From Streptomyces rishiriensis (GTDB lineage Bacteria > Actinomycetota > Actinomycetes > Streptomycetales > Streptomycetaceae), in contig NZ_BEWA01000030.1 in the NCBI RefSeq assembly GCF_003112535.1, forward strand, positions 62,001-126,000: a stretch of 64,000 nt of DNA, given 5' to 3'. Of the stretch, positions 34,296 through 43,173 are shown piece after piece. Both the position numbers and the translations under genes were made by a program. The notes under the pieces were generated by a model. It was not told where the DNA came from. It saw nothing but the letters and a program-made list of their open reading frames with translations, and ran no database searches. Position 1 is the stretch's first letter. The number at the start of each line of letters is the position of its first letter.

Positions 34296-35534
34296 GTGCC
34301 CAGCCCGTACCGCGCTCTGTTCGCAGCCCCCGGCTCCAAGGGTTTCTCCGCCGCAGGATTCCTCGGCCGGATGCCGCTGTCGATGATGGGCATCGGCGTG
34401 GTCACGATGGTCTCCCAGGTCACCGGCCGTTACGGGCTCGCGGGCGCGCTGTCGGCGACCATCGCGCTGGCGGCCGCGGCTCTCGGCCCGCAGATCTCGC
34501 GCATGGTGGACCTGCACGGGCAGCGCCGGGTGCTGCGCCCCGCGACGCTGGTCGCGCTCGCGGCCGCGGCCGGGCTGCTGCTGGCCTCGCACTTCCGGTG
34601 GCCGGACTGGGTGCTGTTCGTGTGCGCCGTGGGCGTCGGCGCCGTGCCCAGCCTCGGCGCCATGGTCCGGGCCCGCTGGGCTGCCGTGTACCGGGGCACC
34701 CCGCAGCTGCACACCGCGTACTCCTTCGAGTCCGTGGTGGACGAGGTGTGCTTCATCTTCGGGCCGATCATCTCCATCGGCCTGTCCACGGTGTGGTTCC
34801 CGGAGGCCGGGCCGCTGCTCGCGGCCTGCTTCCTGGCCGTCGGCGTCTTCTGGCTGACCGCCCAGCGGGCCACCGAGCCCGAGCCCCATCCGCGCGAGCA
34901 GCGCGAGCGGGGCTCGGCGCTGCGCTCACCGGGGCTGCAGGTCCTGGTGTCCACCTTCGTGGCGACCGGAGCGATCTTCGGGGCGGTCGACGTGGTCACC
35001 GTGGCCTTCGCCGACGAGCGCGGCCACAAGGGCGCCGCGAGCGTCGTCCTGGCGGTGTACGCGGCCGGTTCCTGTCTGGCGGGCATCGTGTTCGGTCTGC
35101 TGCGGTTGAAGGGGACGCCGGAACGTCGCTGGTTGCTGGGCGTGTTCATGATGGGCGTGAGTATGATCCCCCTCCTACTGGTCGGAAACTTGCCGTTCCT
35201 GGCCGTGGCGCTCTTCGTAGCGGGACTGGCCATCGCTCCCACGATGATCACCACCATGTCCCTCATCGAAGTGCACGTACCGCGCGCACAACTGACCGAG
35301 GGCATGACCTGGATTAGCACCGGGCTCGCGGTCGGGGTCGCGCTCGGCTCCTCCATCGCCGGCTGGGTCATCGACGCGGCCGGGGCGCGGGCCGGGTACG
35401 GGGTTCCGGCGGTGTCCGGAGCCGTCGCGGTCGCGGTCGGTTTCCTGGGCTACCGCCGGCTGAGCAGGCCGGCTCCGGGTCGGGGAGGCACCGTTGAGCA
35501 GCACAGCGAGCGCGAAGAACGGCACGTGGCGTAA
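34296..35534 (+). CDS. Major facilitator superfamily transporter
   Basis: A 412-aa permease with about 12 hydrophobic helices. Segments include FLGRMPLSMMGIGVVTMVS at the first helix, GPQISRMVDLHGQRRVLRP (motif-A-like loop between helices 2 and 3) and AYSFESVVDEVCFIFGPI in the middle. GTG 34296 with GGAGA upstream is preferred; the longer frame from 34173 is Arg-rich. It overlaps the next gene by 41 bases. Substrate unknown; an iron-box-like site upstream hints at metal-linked control. Confidence 0.85.
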   Translation: MPSPYRALFAAPGSKGFSAAGFLGRMPLSMMGIGVVTMVSQVTGRYGLAGALSATIALAAAALGPQISRMVDLHGQRRVLRPATLVALAAAAGLLLASHFRWPDWVLFVCAVGVGAVPSLGAMVRARWAAVYRGTPQLHTAYSFESVVDEVCFIFGPIISIGLSTVWFPEAGPLLAACFLAVGVFWLTAQRATEPEPHPREQRERGSALRSPGLQVLVSTFVATGAIFGAVDVVTVAFADERGHKGAASVVLAVYAAGSCLAGIVFGLLRLKGTPERRWLLGVFMMGVSMIPLLLVGNLPFLAVALFVAGLAIAPTMITTMSLIEVHVPRAQLTEGMTWISTGLAVGVALGSSIAGWVIDAAGARAGYGVPAVSGAVAVAVGFLGYRRLSRPAPGRGGTVEQHSEREERHVA

Positions 35535-36813
35535 CTGGGGCGGCAACGTCGTCGCACGCCCCGCGCGGGAGGTCACGCCCGCCTCCGTCGACGAGCTGGC
35601 CGAGGCGGTGCGCCGGGCCGCCGAGGACGGTCTGAAGGTGAAGGCGGTCGGCACCGGCCACTCCTTCACGTCGATCGCGGCGACCGACGGCGTCTTGATC
35701 CGCCCTCAACTCCTGACCGGCATCCGCAAGGTTGATCGCGACAACATGACGGTCACGGTCGAGGCCGGAACGCCGCTCAAGAGACTCAACCTGGCCCTGG
35801 CGCGCGAGGGTCTGTCCCTCACGAACATGGGCGACATCATGGAGCAGACGGTCTCCGGAGCCACCAGCACCGGCACCCACGGCACCGGCCGCGAGTCCGC
35901 CTCCATCGCCGCCCAGATCAAGGGCCTCGAACTCGTCACCGCGGACGGCTCGGTGCTCGTCTGCTCCGAGAAGGAGAACCCCGAGGTCTTCGCGGCCGCC
36001 CGGATCGGCCTGGGCGCCCTCGGCGTCGTCACCGCCCTCACCTTCGCCGTGGAGCCCGTGTTCCTGCTCACGGCGCGCGAGGAGCCGATGCCTTTCGACA
36101 AGGTCCTCGCGGAGTTCGACGAGCTGTGGGCCGAGAACGAGCACTTCGAGTTCTACTGGTTCCCGCACACCGGCAGCACCAACACCAAGCGCAACAACCG
36201 CAGCGCCGGCCCCGCGAAGCCGGTGAGCCGGGTCGCGGGCTGGATCGAGGACGAGTTCCTCTCCAACGGCGTCTTCCAGGTGGCCCAGTGGGTCGGCCGG
36301 GCGGCGCCCGGCACCGTCCCGGCGATCGCCCGGCTCTCCAGCAGGGCCCTGTCCGCGCGCACCTACACCGACATCCCCTACAAGGTGTTCACGTCGCCGC
36401 GCCGGGTGCGGTTCGTGGAGATGGAGTACGCGGTCCCCCGCGAGGCGGTGACCGAGACGCTGCGCGAGCTGAAGACGATGGTCGAGCGTTCGGGGCTGCG
36501 GATCAGCTTCCCCATCGAGGTGCGCACCGCTCCCGCCGACGACATCACCCTGTCCACCGCCTCCGGCCGCGACAGCGCGTACATCGCCGTCCACATGGTC
36601 AGGGGGACGCCCTATCAGGGGTACTTCACCGCGGCCGAGCGCATCTTCACCGCGCACGAGGGCCGTCCGCACTGGGGGAAGGTCCACACGCGGGACGCGG
36701 AGTACTTCGCCGGCGTCTATCCCCGCTTCGGGGAGTTCACCGCGCTGAGGGACCGGCTGGACCCCGATCGCCTGTTCCAGAACGACTACCTGCGGAGGGT
36801 TCTGGGGACGTGA
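35494..36813 (+). CDS. FAD-dependent D-arabinono-1,4-lactone oxidase-family protein
   Basis: A 439-aa flavin oxidase of the ALO/GULO family. The N-terminal PP-loop FAD domain has VKAVGTGHSFTSIAATDG (the His of GHSF is a typical flavin-attachment position) and SGATSTGTHGTG. The C-terminal ALO domain ends with HWGKVHTRDAEYF and DRLDPDRLFQNDYLRRVLG. TTG 35494 with GGGGAGG upstream starts inside the MFS gene. It oxidises a sugar lactone or polyol, with the exact substrate unknown. Confidence 0.88.
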   Translation: MSSTASAKNGTWRNWGGNVVARPAREVTPASVDELAEAVRRAAEDGLKVKAVGTGHSFTSIAATDGVLIRPQLLTGIRKVDRDNMTVTVEAGTPLKRLNLALAREGLSLTNMGDIMEQTVSGATSTGTHGTGRESASIAAQIKGLELVTADGSVLVCSEKENPEVFAAARIGLGALGVVTALTFAVEPVFLLTAREEPMPFDKVLAEFDELWAENEHFEFYWFPHTGSTNTKRNNRSAGPAKPVSRVAGWIEDEFLSNGVFQVAQWVGRAAPGTVPAIARLSSRALSARTYTDIPYKVFTSPRRVRFVEMEYAVPREAVTETLRELKTMVERSGLRISFPIEVRTAPADDITLSTASGRDSAYIAVHMVRGTPYQGYFTAAERIFTAHEGRPHWGKVHTRDAEYFAGVYPRFGEFTALRDRLDPDRLFQNDYLRRVLGT

Positions 36814-37296
36814 CGGGTCGCGCGGGCGCGTCGGGCGGCAGGGCCGTCGCCCCCCTCGCACGTCGCGGACCATGACGTCCCCGGCCCGGACGAAACCGTC
36901 GGCCGGCTCCGCGGGAAGCGCGGGACGTGTGCCGTGCCCAAGATCGGGAAGGCGTGTGACGGAGGGCCAGAACCCCTCTCTTGCCAGAAGTTGGGTGGCG
37001 CGCCAATCCACGCACGTGGCCCAAATGGAGTACTGTTGCGAGCCCTGGGCCCGGTCTCCCGCCAGGATGTCCGGGGCCTCGCTGGGCCGCCTGGAGGGGG
37101 CTAGTCGCACAGGGTGACGATGTTGGTCACTCAGCGTGGCGAATAGGTGACCGTGCCATAACGGCGACGCAGGGCCTGTGCCCGACACGCCGGGCAACTC
37201 GGCAAGGTTGTGGCAGGCTGCACCCGGGCAGGCCACACTCGACTAGCGGAAGCAGCGACGCACGTGACGTCGGCAGGCACCACCCGGGAGGTCCCC
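36814..37296. other. Intergenic region upstream of sepH
   Basis: About 483 bases without credible coding sense. It holds an inverted repeat GGTCAC...GTGACC (arms at about 37124-37129 and 37146-37151) near a possible -10 (AATAGG). The sepH leader is about 140 bases. No riboswitch fold was recognised. Confidence 0.5.
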
Positions 37297-38334
37297 ATGC
37301 CCGAACTGCGTGTCGTGGCCGTCTCGAATGACGGCACACGGCTGGTGCTGAAGGCTGCGGACAGCACGGAGTACACGCTTCCGATCGATGAGCGTCTGCG
37401 CGCCGCCGTACGCGGCGACCGTCCCCGCCTCGGCCAGATCGAGATCGAAGTGGAGAGCCATCTCCGCCCCCGCGACATCCAGGCGCGCATACGTGCCGGT
37501 GCGACAGCGGAAGAAGTCGCGCAGATGGCCGGCATCCCCGTCGACCGCGTGCGCCGGTTCGAGGGCCCCGTGCTGGCCGAGCGCGCCTTCATGGCCGAGC
37601 GCGCCCGCAAGACGCCGGTCCGCCGGCCCGGCGAGAACGCCGGTCCGCAGCTCGGCGAGGCCGTCCAGGAACGGCTGTTGCTCCGCGGGGCCGAGAAGGA
37701 CACCGTCCAGTGGGACTCGTGGCGCCGCGACGACGGCACCTGGGAGGTCCTGCTGGTCTACCTGGTCGCGGGCGAGCCGCACTCGGCGAGCTGGACGTAC
37801 GACCCGCCCCGGCGGCTCGTCCAGGCCGTCGACGACGAGGCCCGTTCGCTGATCGGCGAGTCCGACGACCTGGCCGCCCCGGAACCCAGCTTTCCGTTCG
37901 TCCCGCGTATCGCCCGGCTGCCCCGCGACCGCCCGCTGGACCGCACCCTCGACCGACCGAGCCTGCCGGCCCCGCCGTCCGAGCCGGACGAGAGCGCCGG
38001 CGAGCGCGAACGCGACTCGCTGACCAGCCTGTTGGAGGCGGTGCCGAGCTTCCGCGGCGACATGGTCGTCCCGGAGCGCCCGACGGCGGAGCCCGTCACG
38101 GAGGAACCCGACGAGCAGGAGGCCGTCGCCGAGGAGCCCCCGGCGCCCGCCGCCTCCGCCGGTTCCGCATACGCGGACGTCCTCATGCCGCGTTCCGTCG
38201 GCAGTCACCGCGACCGGTTGACCGGCGCCACCGACCGTCAGGCCGAGGCGGACGGCGTCCGTCCGGGCCGCCGGGCCGCGGTGCCGAGCTGGGACGAGAT
38301 CGTGTTCGGGACCCGGCGGAAGAAGCAGGAGTAA
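37297..38334 (+). CDS. sepH: SepH cell-division regulator
   Basis: A 345-aa cytoplasmic protein. The N-terminal DUF3071 domain (about 1-170) starts MPELRVVAVSNDGTRLVLKA and contains a helix-turn-helix (AGATAEEVAQMAGIPVDRVR). A long Pro/Glu-rich linker and a conserved C-terminal PSWDEIVFGTRRKKQE follow. SepH of Streptomyces binds FtsZ and stimulates its assembly for sporulation septa. ATG 37297 has GGGAGG 6 bases upstream. A terminator follows. Confidence 0.93.
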   Translation: MPELRVVAVSNDGTRLVLKAADSTEYTLPIDERLRAAVRGDRPRLGQIEIEVESHLRPRDIQARIRAGATAEEVAQMAGIPVDRVRRFEGPVLAERAFMAERARKTPVRRPGENAGPQLGEAVQERLLLRGAEKDTVQWDSWRRDDGTWEVLLVYLVAGEPHSASWTYDPPRRLVQAVDDEARSLIGESDDLAAPEPSFPFVPRIARLPRDRPLDRTLDRPSLPAPPSEPDESAGERERDSLTSLLEAVPSFRGDMVVPERPTAEPVTEEPDEQEAVAEEPPAPAASAGSAYADVLMPRSVGSHRDRLTGATDRQAEADGVRPGRRAAVPSWDEIVFGTRRKKQE

Positions 38335-38395
38335 AGCCCCCGGGCGGCGAATCCCCCGGGGCGCGCGCCGGTTCGCACGCCCCCGCGCAGGCGCG

Positions 38396-38424
38396 AAGGG
38401 CCGCACCCGTCGGGTGCGGCCCTT
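38396..38424 (+). terminator. sepH terminator
   Basis: AAGGGCCGCACCC and its complement around GTC, followed by TTTTC. Confidence 0.9.
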
Positions 38425-38579
38425 TTCTCCCGCCCGTCGTTCCGCCGTCCGCCCTTCGCCCCCTCGCCGGCCCTTCTCCGTCCGTCCTTCACCCGGCCGT
38501 CCGTCCCTCAACCGGCCGTGCCTCCCTATAGCGGCGGTGTGTCCCGCAACCGGCCGTGCGGCGGTTCAGGCGTGACGGG

Positions 38580-39431
38580 TCACCGAGGGTCGGGGCCCAC
38601 GGCGACCGGCCGGGCCGGGTCCGCGGACCACTCCGACCAGGATCCGACGTACAGAGCCGCCGGGATGCCCGCCACCGCCAGGGCCAGCACCTCGTGGGCG
38701 CCGGAGACGCCCGAGCCGCAGTACACGCCCACCTCGACGCCGTCGGAGGCCCCCAGCGCCTTGAAGCGGTCCCGCAGCTCCTCCGCGGGCAGGAAACGGC
38801 CGTCCGGAGCGACGTTGTCGTTGGTGGGCGCGGACACCGCGCCCGGGATGTGCCCGCCGACCCGGTCGATCGGCTCGACCTCGCCCCGGTACCGCTCCCC
38901 CGCGCGGGCGTCGAACAACACGCCGGTGCGGGCGAGGCCCGCCGCGCCGTCCGCGTCGAGCAGCCCCGCGGCGCCCGGCACCGGCGCGAAGTCGCCCTCC
39001 CCGCGTGCGGGGACGTCGGTCGAGAGCCCTCCCCGCCACGACGGCAACCCCCCGTCGAGGACTCGCACGTCCGGGTGACCCGTCCACCGCAGCAGCCACC
39101 ACGCGCGGGCCGCCGCCCAGCCCTGCCCGCCGTCGTACACGACCACGGGCGTGCCTGCCGAGACGCCCGCCCGGCGCATGGCGGCGCCGAACTCCGCGAG
39201 GTCCGGCAGCGGATGCCGGCCGCGGTCGCCCGCCGGTCCTGCCAGCTCCTTGTCCAGGTCTACGTAGACCGCGCCGGGCACGTGCCCCGCCGCGTACGCG
39301 GCCCGGCCGTCGAAGGGCGGCTCCCCGGCCGCCTTCGCCACGCTGAGCTGCCAGCGGACGTCGAGGACCACGGGCGGATTGTCCCCGGCCAGCTCGCCGG
39401 CCAGTTCCGATGCGGTGATGATGGCGTTCAT
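38580..39431 (-). CDS. Rhodanese-type sulfurtransferase (SseA-like)
   Basis: A 283-aa tandem-rhodanese thiosulfate/3-mercaptopyruvate sulfurtransferase. The inactive N-terminal domain has LDVRWQLS and GHVPGAVYVDLDKELAGP. The C-terminal catalytic domain has DARAGERYRGEVEPIDRVGG, GHIPGAVSAP and the active loop VYCGSGVSGA with the persulfide Cys. ATG 39431 is chosen over 39440 for spacing to GGGGG/GAGG. It transfers sulfane sulfur in the cytoplasm. Confidence 0.88.
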   Translation of the reverse strand: MNAIITASELAGELAGDNPPVVLDVRWQLSVAKAAGEPPFDGRAAYAAGHVPGAVYVDLDKELAGPAGDRGRHPLPDLAEFGAAMRRAGVSAGTPVVVYDGGQGWAAARAWWLLRWTGHPDVRVLDGGLPSWRGGLSTDVPARGEGDFAPVPGAAGLLDADGAAGLARTGVLFDARAGERYRGEVEPIDRVGGHIPGAVSAPTNDNVAPDGRFLPAEELRDRFKALGASDGVEVGVYCGSGVSGAHEVLALAVAGIPAALYVGSWSEWSADPARPVAVGPDPR

Positions 39432-39649
39432 GTCCCCCATCCTCGCGTACGGGGTGGCCCCGTCGCTCAGGTCCGGCTACTCTGCTCCGCCGGACACGCT
39501 CGATCACGAGGCGTGCGGGAACGAACACGTGCCGTACGCGCGATCGACATACGGCGACACCCGCGCGTAAACCGATGAGTACCCCCATCAGGCATCCTCC
39601 GAGGGCCGAAGCGACACGGCCACCACGAGTGGCCGAGGAGAGAGTGACG

Positions 39650-40453
39650 ATGACCGAGGCAGGCGGGCCGGCCGGCCCGATCGGCGCAGCACACGCACAC
39701 CATGCGCCCGGTACACCCTGCTGGGTGAGTCTGATGGCGCACGGATTGACGGCGACTCAGGAGTTCTACGGTGAGCTGTTCGGTTGGGAGTTCCAACCCG
39801 GTCCGCAGCAGCTCGGCCCCTATGTGCGGGCGCTGCTCGACGGCCGCGAGGTGGCCGGCATCGGCCAGCTGGCCCCGGACCGTCATCTCCCTGTCGCATG
39901 GACGCCCTACTTCGCCTCGGACGACGTGGACTCGACCGCCGAAACGGTCCGGCTGTGCGGCGGCACGATCGGGGTCGGTCCGCTGGAGGCCGCCGAGGCC
40001 GGGCGTCTGGCGATCGGCTCCGACCCCTCCGGCGCCGTCTTCGGCGTCTGGCAGGCCGGCGCTCACGTGGGCACCGAGATCGCCGGCGTTCCCGGCACGC
40101 CCGTCTGGTACGAGCTGACGACCTACGAGACCGCGAGCGTCCGCAAGTTCTACGCGACGGTGTTCGGCTACCAGGAGGAGGCGGCCCCGGCGGCCGACTT
40201 CGACCACGTGACCCTGCGCGTCGGCGGCCTGCCGGTCGCCGGCGTCCATGGAGTGGGCGCCGGCCTGGCCCGGGATCTGGGACCGCACTGGACGACGTAC
40301 TTCGAGGTGGCCGACGTGGACGCGGCGCTCAGCCTCGTCGCGGGTCTCGGCGGGCGCGTCCTCGAACCGGCGCATGACAGCGTGCACGGGCGTGTGGCGG
40401 CCGTGGCCGATCCCGAGGGGGCCCACTTCTCCCTCGTCCAGGACGCGCGCTGA
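39650..40453 (+). CDS. VOC-superfamily (glyoxalase-like) protein, two domains
   Basis: A 267-aa protein with two VOC repeats. The first (about 20-130) has FYGELFGWEFQPGPQQLGPY and ends PSGAVFGVWQ. The second (about 145-260) has FYATVFGYQEEAAPAADFDH and ends PEGAHFSLVQ. Similar double-VOC proteins of Streptomyces have hydroxylase or resistance annotations, but no function is assured. ATG 39650 has GAGGAG 9 bases upstream. Confidence 0.85.
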   Translation: MTEAGGPAGPIGAAHAHHAPGTPCWVSLMAHGLTATQEFYGELFGWEFQPGPQQLGPYVRALLDGREVAGIGQLAPDRHLPVAWTPYFASDDVDSTAETVRLCGGTIGVGPLEAAEAGRLAIGSDPSGAVFGVWQAGAHVGTEIAGVPGTPVWYELTTYETASVRKFYATVFGYQEEAAPAADFDHVTLRVGGLPVAGVHGVGAGLARDLGPHWTTYFEVADVDAALSLVAGLGGRVLEPAHDSVHGRVAAVADPEGAHFSLVQDAR

Positions 40454-40462
40454 GCACGCTCA

Positions 40463-40498
40463 CCTGACCCGCCTGACCCGCCTGACCCGCCTGACCTG
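40463..40498. repeat. 9-bp tandem repeat, 4 copies
   Basis: CCTGACCCG three times then CCTGACCTG, in the 59-base gap between the converging VOC and thymidine kinase genes. Confidence 0.9.
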
Positions 40499-40512
40499 CC
40501 GGATGCGCCGGG

Positions 40513-41160
40513 CTAGACCGGGGGCACCGGCAGCACGTCCGGCGACAGGACCGCCGCCCGCGCCGACGACGCCGTCATCCGGCGCCGGTGGTGGCGTCGG
40601 CACAGGACCTCGTAGCCGACCGTGTCGGCCTGGTCGACGTCGCCGACGACGACCTGCGCGCCCTCGACGACCATGACGCCGCCCACCGTACGGGCGTTGT
40701 GCGTGGCGCGCGCGCCGCACCAGCACAGCGCCTCGACCTGCAGCACCTCGACGCGGTCGGCGAGTTCGACGAGCCGCTGGGAGCCGGGGAACAGCTTGGA
40801 GCGGAAGTCGGTGGTGATGCCGAAGGCGTAGACGTCTATGCCGAGGTCGTCGACCACGCGCGCGAGCTGGTCGATCTGCTCCTCGGCCAGGAACTGCGCC
40901 TCGTCCGCGATCACGTAGTCCGCGCGGCCGCCCTGCGAGAGGTGTTCCACCAGGTAGGCGTAGAGATCCTGGCCGTCCTCGACCTCGACCGCGTCGGTGA
41001 CCAGGCCGAGGCGGGAGGACAGCTTCCCCTGGCCCGCGCGGTCGTCCCGCGTGAAGATCATGCCCTGCAGACCGCGCGCGGAGCGGTTGTGCTCTATCTG
41101 GAGAGCCAGGGTCGACTTCCCGCAGTCCATGGTTCCGGAGAAGAACACCAGCTCGGGCAT
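40513..41160 (-). CDS. tdk: Thymidine kinase
   Basis: A 215-aa type II thymidine kinase that phosphorylates thymidine to dTMP for salvage. Walker A is GTMDCGKST (9-17), with VIADEAQFLAEEQIDQLA as the DEAQ catalytic box. The zinc-lasso Cys pairs are in ALCWCGARATHNART and VLCRRHH. It is downstream of the phosphodiesterase gene on the same strand with a 61-base gap. Confidence 0.95.
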   Translation of the reverse strand: MPELVFFSGTMDCGKSTLALQIEHNRSARGLQGMIFTRDDRAGQGKLSSRLGLVTDAVEVEDGQDLYAYLVEHLSQGGRADYVIADEAQFLAEEQIDQLARVVDDLGIDVYAFGITTDFRSKLFPGSQRLVELADRVEVLQVEALCWCGARATHNARTVGGVMVVEGAQVVVGDVDQADTVGYEVLCRRHHRRRMTASSARAAVLSPDVLPVPPV

Positions 41161-41221
41161 GGGAAGTCGAGCGCCTTTCGGTCAAGGAGAGGGAGGAGGA
41201 GCGGGAAGAGACGGTCCGGAT

Positions 41222-42412
41222 TCAGGAGCGTACTTCGAGCAGAGGGACGAACTGCTCGGCAGGGGTCATCGAACCGTGGTTGCCGACCATGGCCGACTCC
41301 TTGGGCTCCCGTTCGGAGGCGACGATCAGGACGTCGTCCCGCGCGGCCGCGATCACGTCGCCCAGGCGGGCGTACACCCGCTCGTCGACCTGCGGACCGA
41401 ACCAGCCCGCCGCGACCGCCTCGTCGCGCGAGGCCACCCAGAACTGCTCGCCGAGCACCTCGCGCCAGCAGGTCAGCACGTCGTCCACGGCGCCCGGAAC
41501 GGCGTAGACATGGCGGGCGCGGCCCTCGCCGCCGAGCAGGGCGACGCCGGCGCGCAGCTCCCAGTCCGCGTCGAAGTCGATGCGGTGCTCCTCGTCGAAG
41601 GGCACGTCGACCATGCCGTGGTCGGCGGTGACGTAGAGCGCGCTGCGCGGCGGCAGTTGCTCGGCGAGACGCTGGACGAGCCGGTCGACGTACATGAGCT
41701 GACCGCGCCAGGTGTCGGAGGCGACGCCGTAGCGGTGGCCCGCGCCGTCCAGTTCGGCGTAGTAGGTGTAGACGAGGGAGCGGTCGCCGGCGGCGAGTTG
41801 TTCGGCTGCCAGGTCCATCCGCTCTTCGCCGCTGAGCCGCCCGTGAAACGTTCCGCCGCTGAGCGCGACCTTCGTCAGCGGGGTGTTCTGGAACGTGGGG
41901 GACGACACCTGGGCGGCGTGCACGCCCGCCTGGTGGGCGAGCTGGAACACGGTCGGGTACGGCTGCCATGCGCCCGGCGCGGTCCACGGCTGCCAGCGGA
42001 GCTGGTTCATCAGCTCGCCGGTGGCCGGGTTGCGCACGGTGTAGCCGGGCAGACCGTGCGCGCCCGGCGGGAGGCCGGTGCCGACCGAGGCGAGGGAGGT
42101 CGCGGTGGTCGCCGGGTAACCGGCGGTCAGCGGGCGTCCGGTGCCGCCGCGCGAGCTGCCGAGCAGCCGGTGCAGGTACGGCGCCTCGTCGGGGTGGGCC
42201 TTGATCTGCTCCCAGCCGAGGCCGTCGACCAGGAAGACGCAGTTGCGGTCCGCCGGGACGAGCTCCGGGATCGCCGCGGTCATGCCGGGCACGGACATGC
42301 CCGCCGCCAGCGTGGGCAGCAGGTCGGCGAGAGAGCCGGAGCCGTACTCGGGTACGGGTGCGGAGCCCAGGGCGAGCGGTTCGGGGTAGTCCCAGGGGGC
42401 GGACCGATCCAT
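41222..42412 (-). CDS. Alkaline-phosphatase-superfamily phosphodiesterase/pyrophosphatase
   Basis: A 396-aa type I phosphodiesterase/nucleotide pyrophosphatase-like enzyme. Visible are VFLVDGLGWEQIKAHPDEAP (first metal Asp), AGYPATTATSLASVGTGLPP with the nucleophilic Thr, YYAELDGAGHRYG and VTADHGMVD (metal His/Asp). No signal peptide is seen. The ATG shares a base with the preceding DUF5998 stop (TGATG), so they are coupled. Substrate unknown. Confidence 0.88.
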   Translation of the reverse strand: MDRSAPWDYPEPLALGSAPVPEYGSGSLADLLPTLAAGMSVPGMTAAIPELVPADRNCVFLVDGLGWEQIKAHPDEAPYLHRLLGSSRGGTGRPLTAGYPATTATSLASVGTGLPPGAHGLPGYTVRNPATGELMNQLRWQPWTAPGAWQPYPTVFQLAHQAGVHAAQVSSPTFQNTPLTKVALSGGTFHGRLSGEERMDLAAEQLAAGDRSLVYTYYAELDGAGHRYGVASDTWRGQLMYVDRLVQRLAEQLPPRSALYVTADHGMVDVPFDEEHRIDFDADWELRAGVALLGGEGRARHVYAVPGAVDDVLTCWREVLGEQFWVASRDEAVAAGWFGPQVDERVYARLGDVIAAARDDVLIVASEREPKESAMVGNHGSMTPAEQFVPLLEVRS

Positions 42413-42999
42413 CAGCGGGTGACGTCCGCAGTGGCTTCGGAGAGCGACTGTGCGAAGGCGAGGGCCTGGCGCACCGTCTCCGGACCGTCCCCGGCCTCGC
42501 TGACGCGCAGGCTGAGGTCGTCCGCCGTCGAGCTGCCCGTGTAGCCGTGGTCGGCGTCGCAGTCGGGGTCCCCGCAGGCGGCCGGCTCCAGGTCGATGCG
42601 GGAGACGGCGCCCCAGCCGATGGTGAGCACGACCTCGCGCGGCAGGGAGCCCGGCGTGTACGACTCCGGGTTGGCGACCACACGGCTGAGCACGACCGAA
42701 GAGATCCTGCCGAGCTTGACGGACTCCGTGGACGTCGTGGCGTACGGCGTCGGGGAGGTGCTGTCGGCGGCCTGCTCGTCGGTGTGGCTGACGATGAAGC
42801 GGTTGCCGGTGAGCACCAGCACGGTCACATGCCGGCGCACCTCGTTCTGGTCGAACGTGGTCTCCTGGTGGACCAGGAACGACCGGATCGGCTCGCCGCC
42901 CACGGCGGCCTCCACCGCCTCGGCCACGAGGGCCGGGTAGTAGCCGCTGCGCTCGATCGCCGCGCGCAGCCCCTGGGTCGTCGTACTGGTCTTGGCCAT
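42412..42999 (-). CDS. DUF5998 protein
   Basis: A 195-aa protein of an actinobacterial family (DUF5998). ATG 42999 has GGAGGGC directly upstream; the longer frame is rejected. It has FLVHQETTFDQNEVRRHVTV, VSHTDEQ and a ACGDPDCDADHGYTG Cys pair. It is coupled to the phosphodiesterase gene. Function unknown. Confidence 0.8.
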   Translation of the reverse strand: MAKTSTTTQGLRAAIERSGYYPALVAEAVEAAVGGEPIRSFLVHQETTFDQNEVRRHVTVLVLTGNRFIVSHTDEQAADSTSPTPYATTSTESVKLGRISSVVLSRVVANPESYTPGSLPREVVLTIGWGAVSRIDLEPAACGDPDCDADHGYTGSSTADDLSLRVSEAGDGPETVRQALAFAQSLSEATADVTR

Positions 43000-43173
43000 G
43001 CCCTCCATCCTACGGGGACCCACTGACTGCGAGGCACCGCTCGGGAGGGCTCCGATGGGCCCGAAACGCCCGCGGTCCCTCCGCCGGCGTTCCGGCGGCC
43101 GCGTCCGTGGACCGCGTGCGCGGACCGCGCTCCCGGCGCGAAGCGCCGCCCGGTCCGCTCAGCGCGCCGGCGT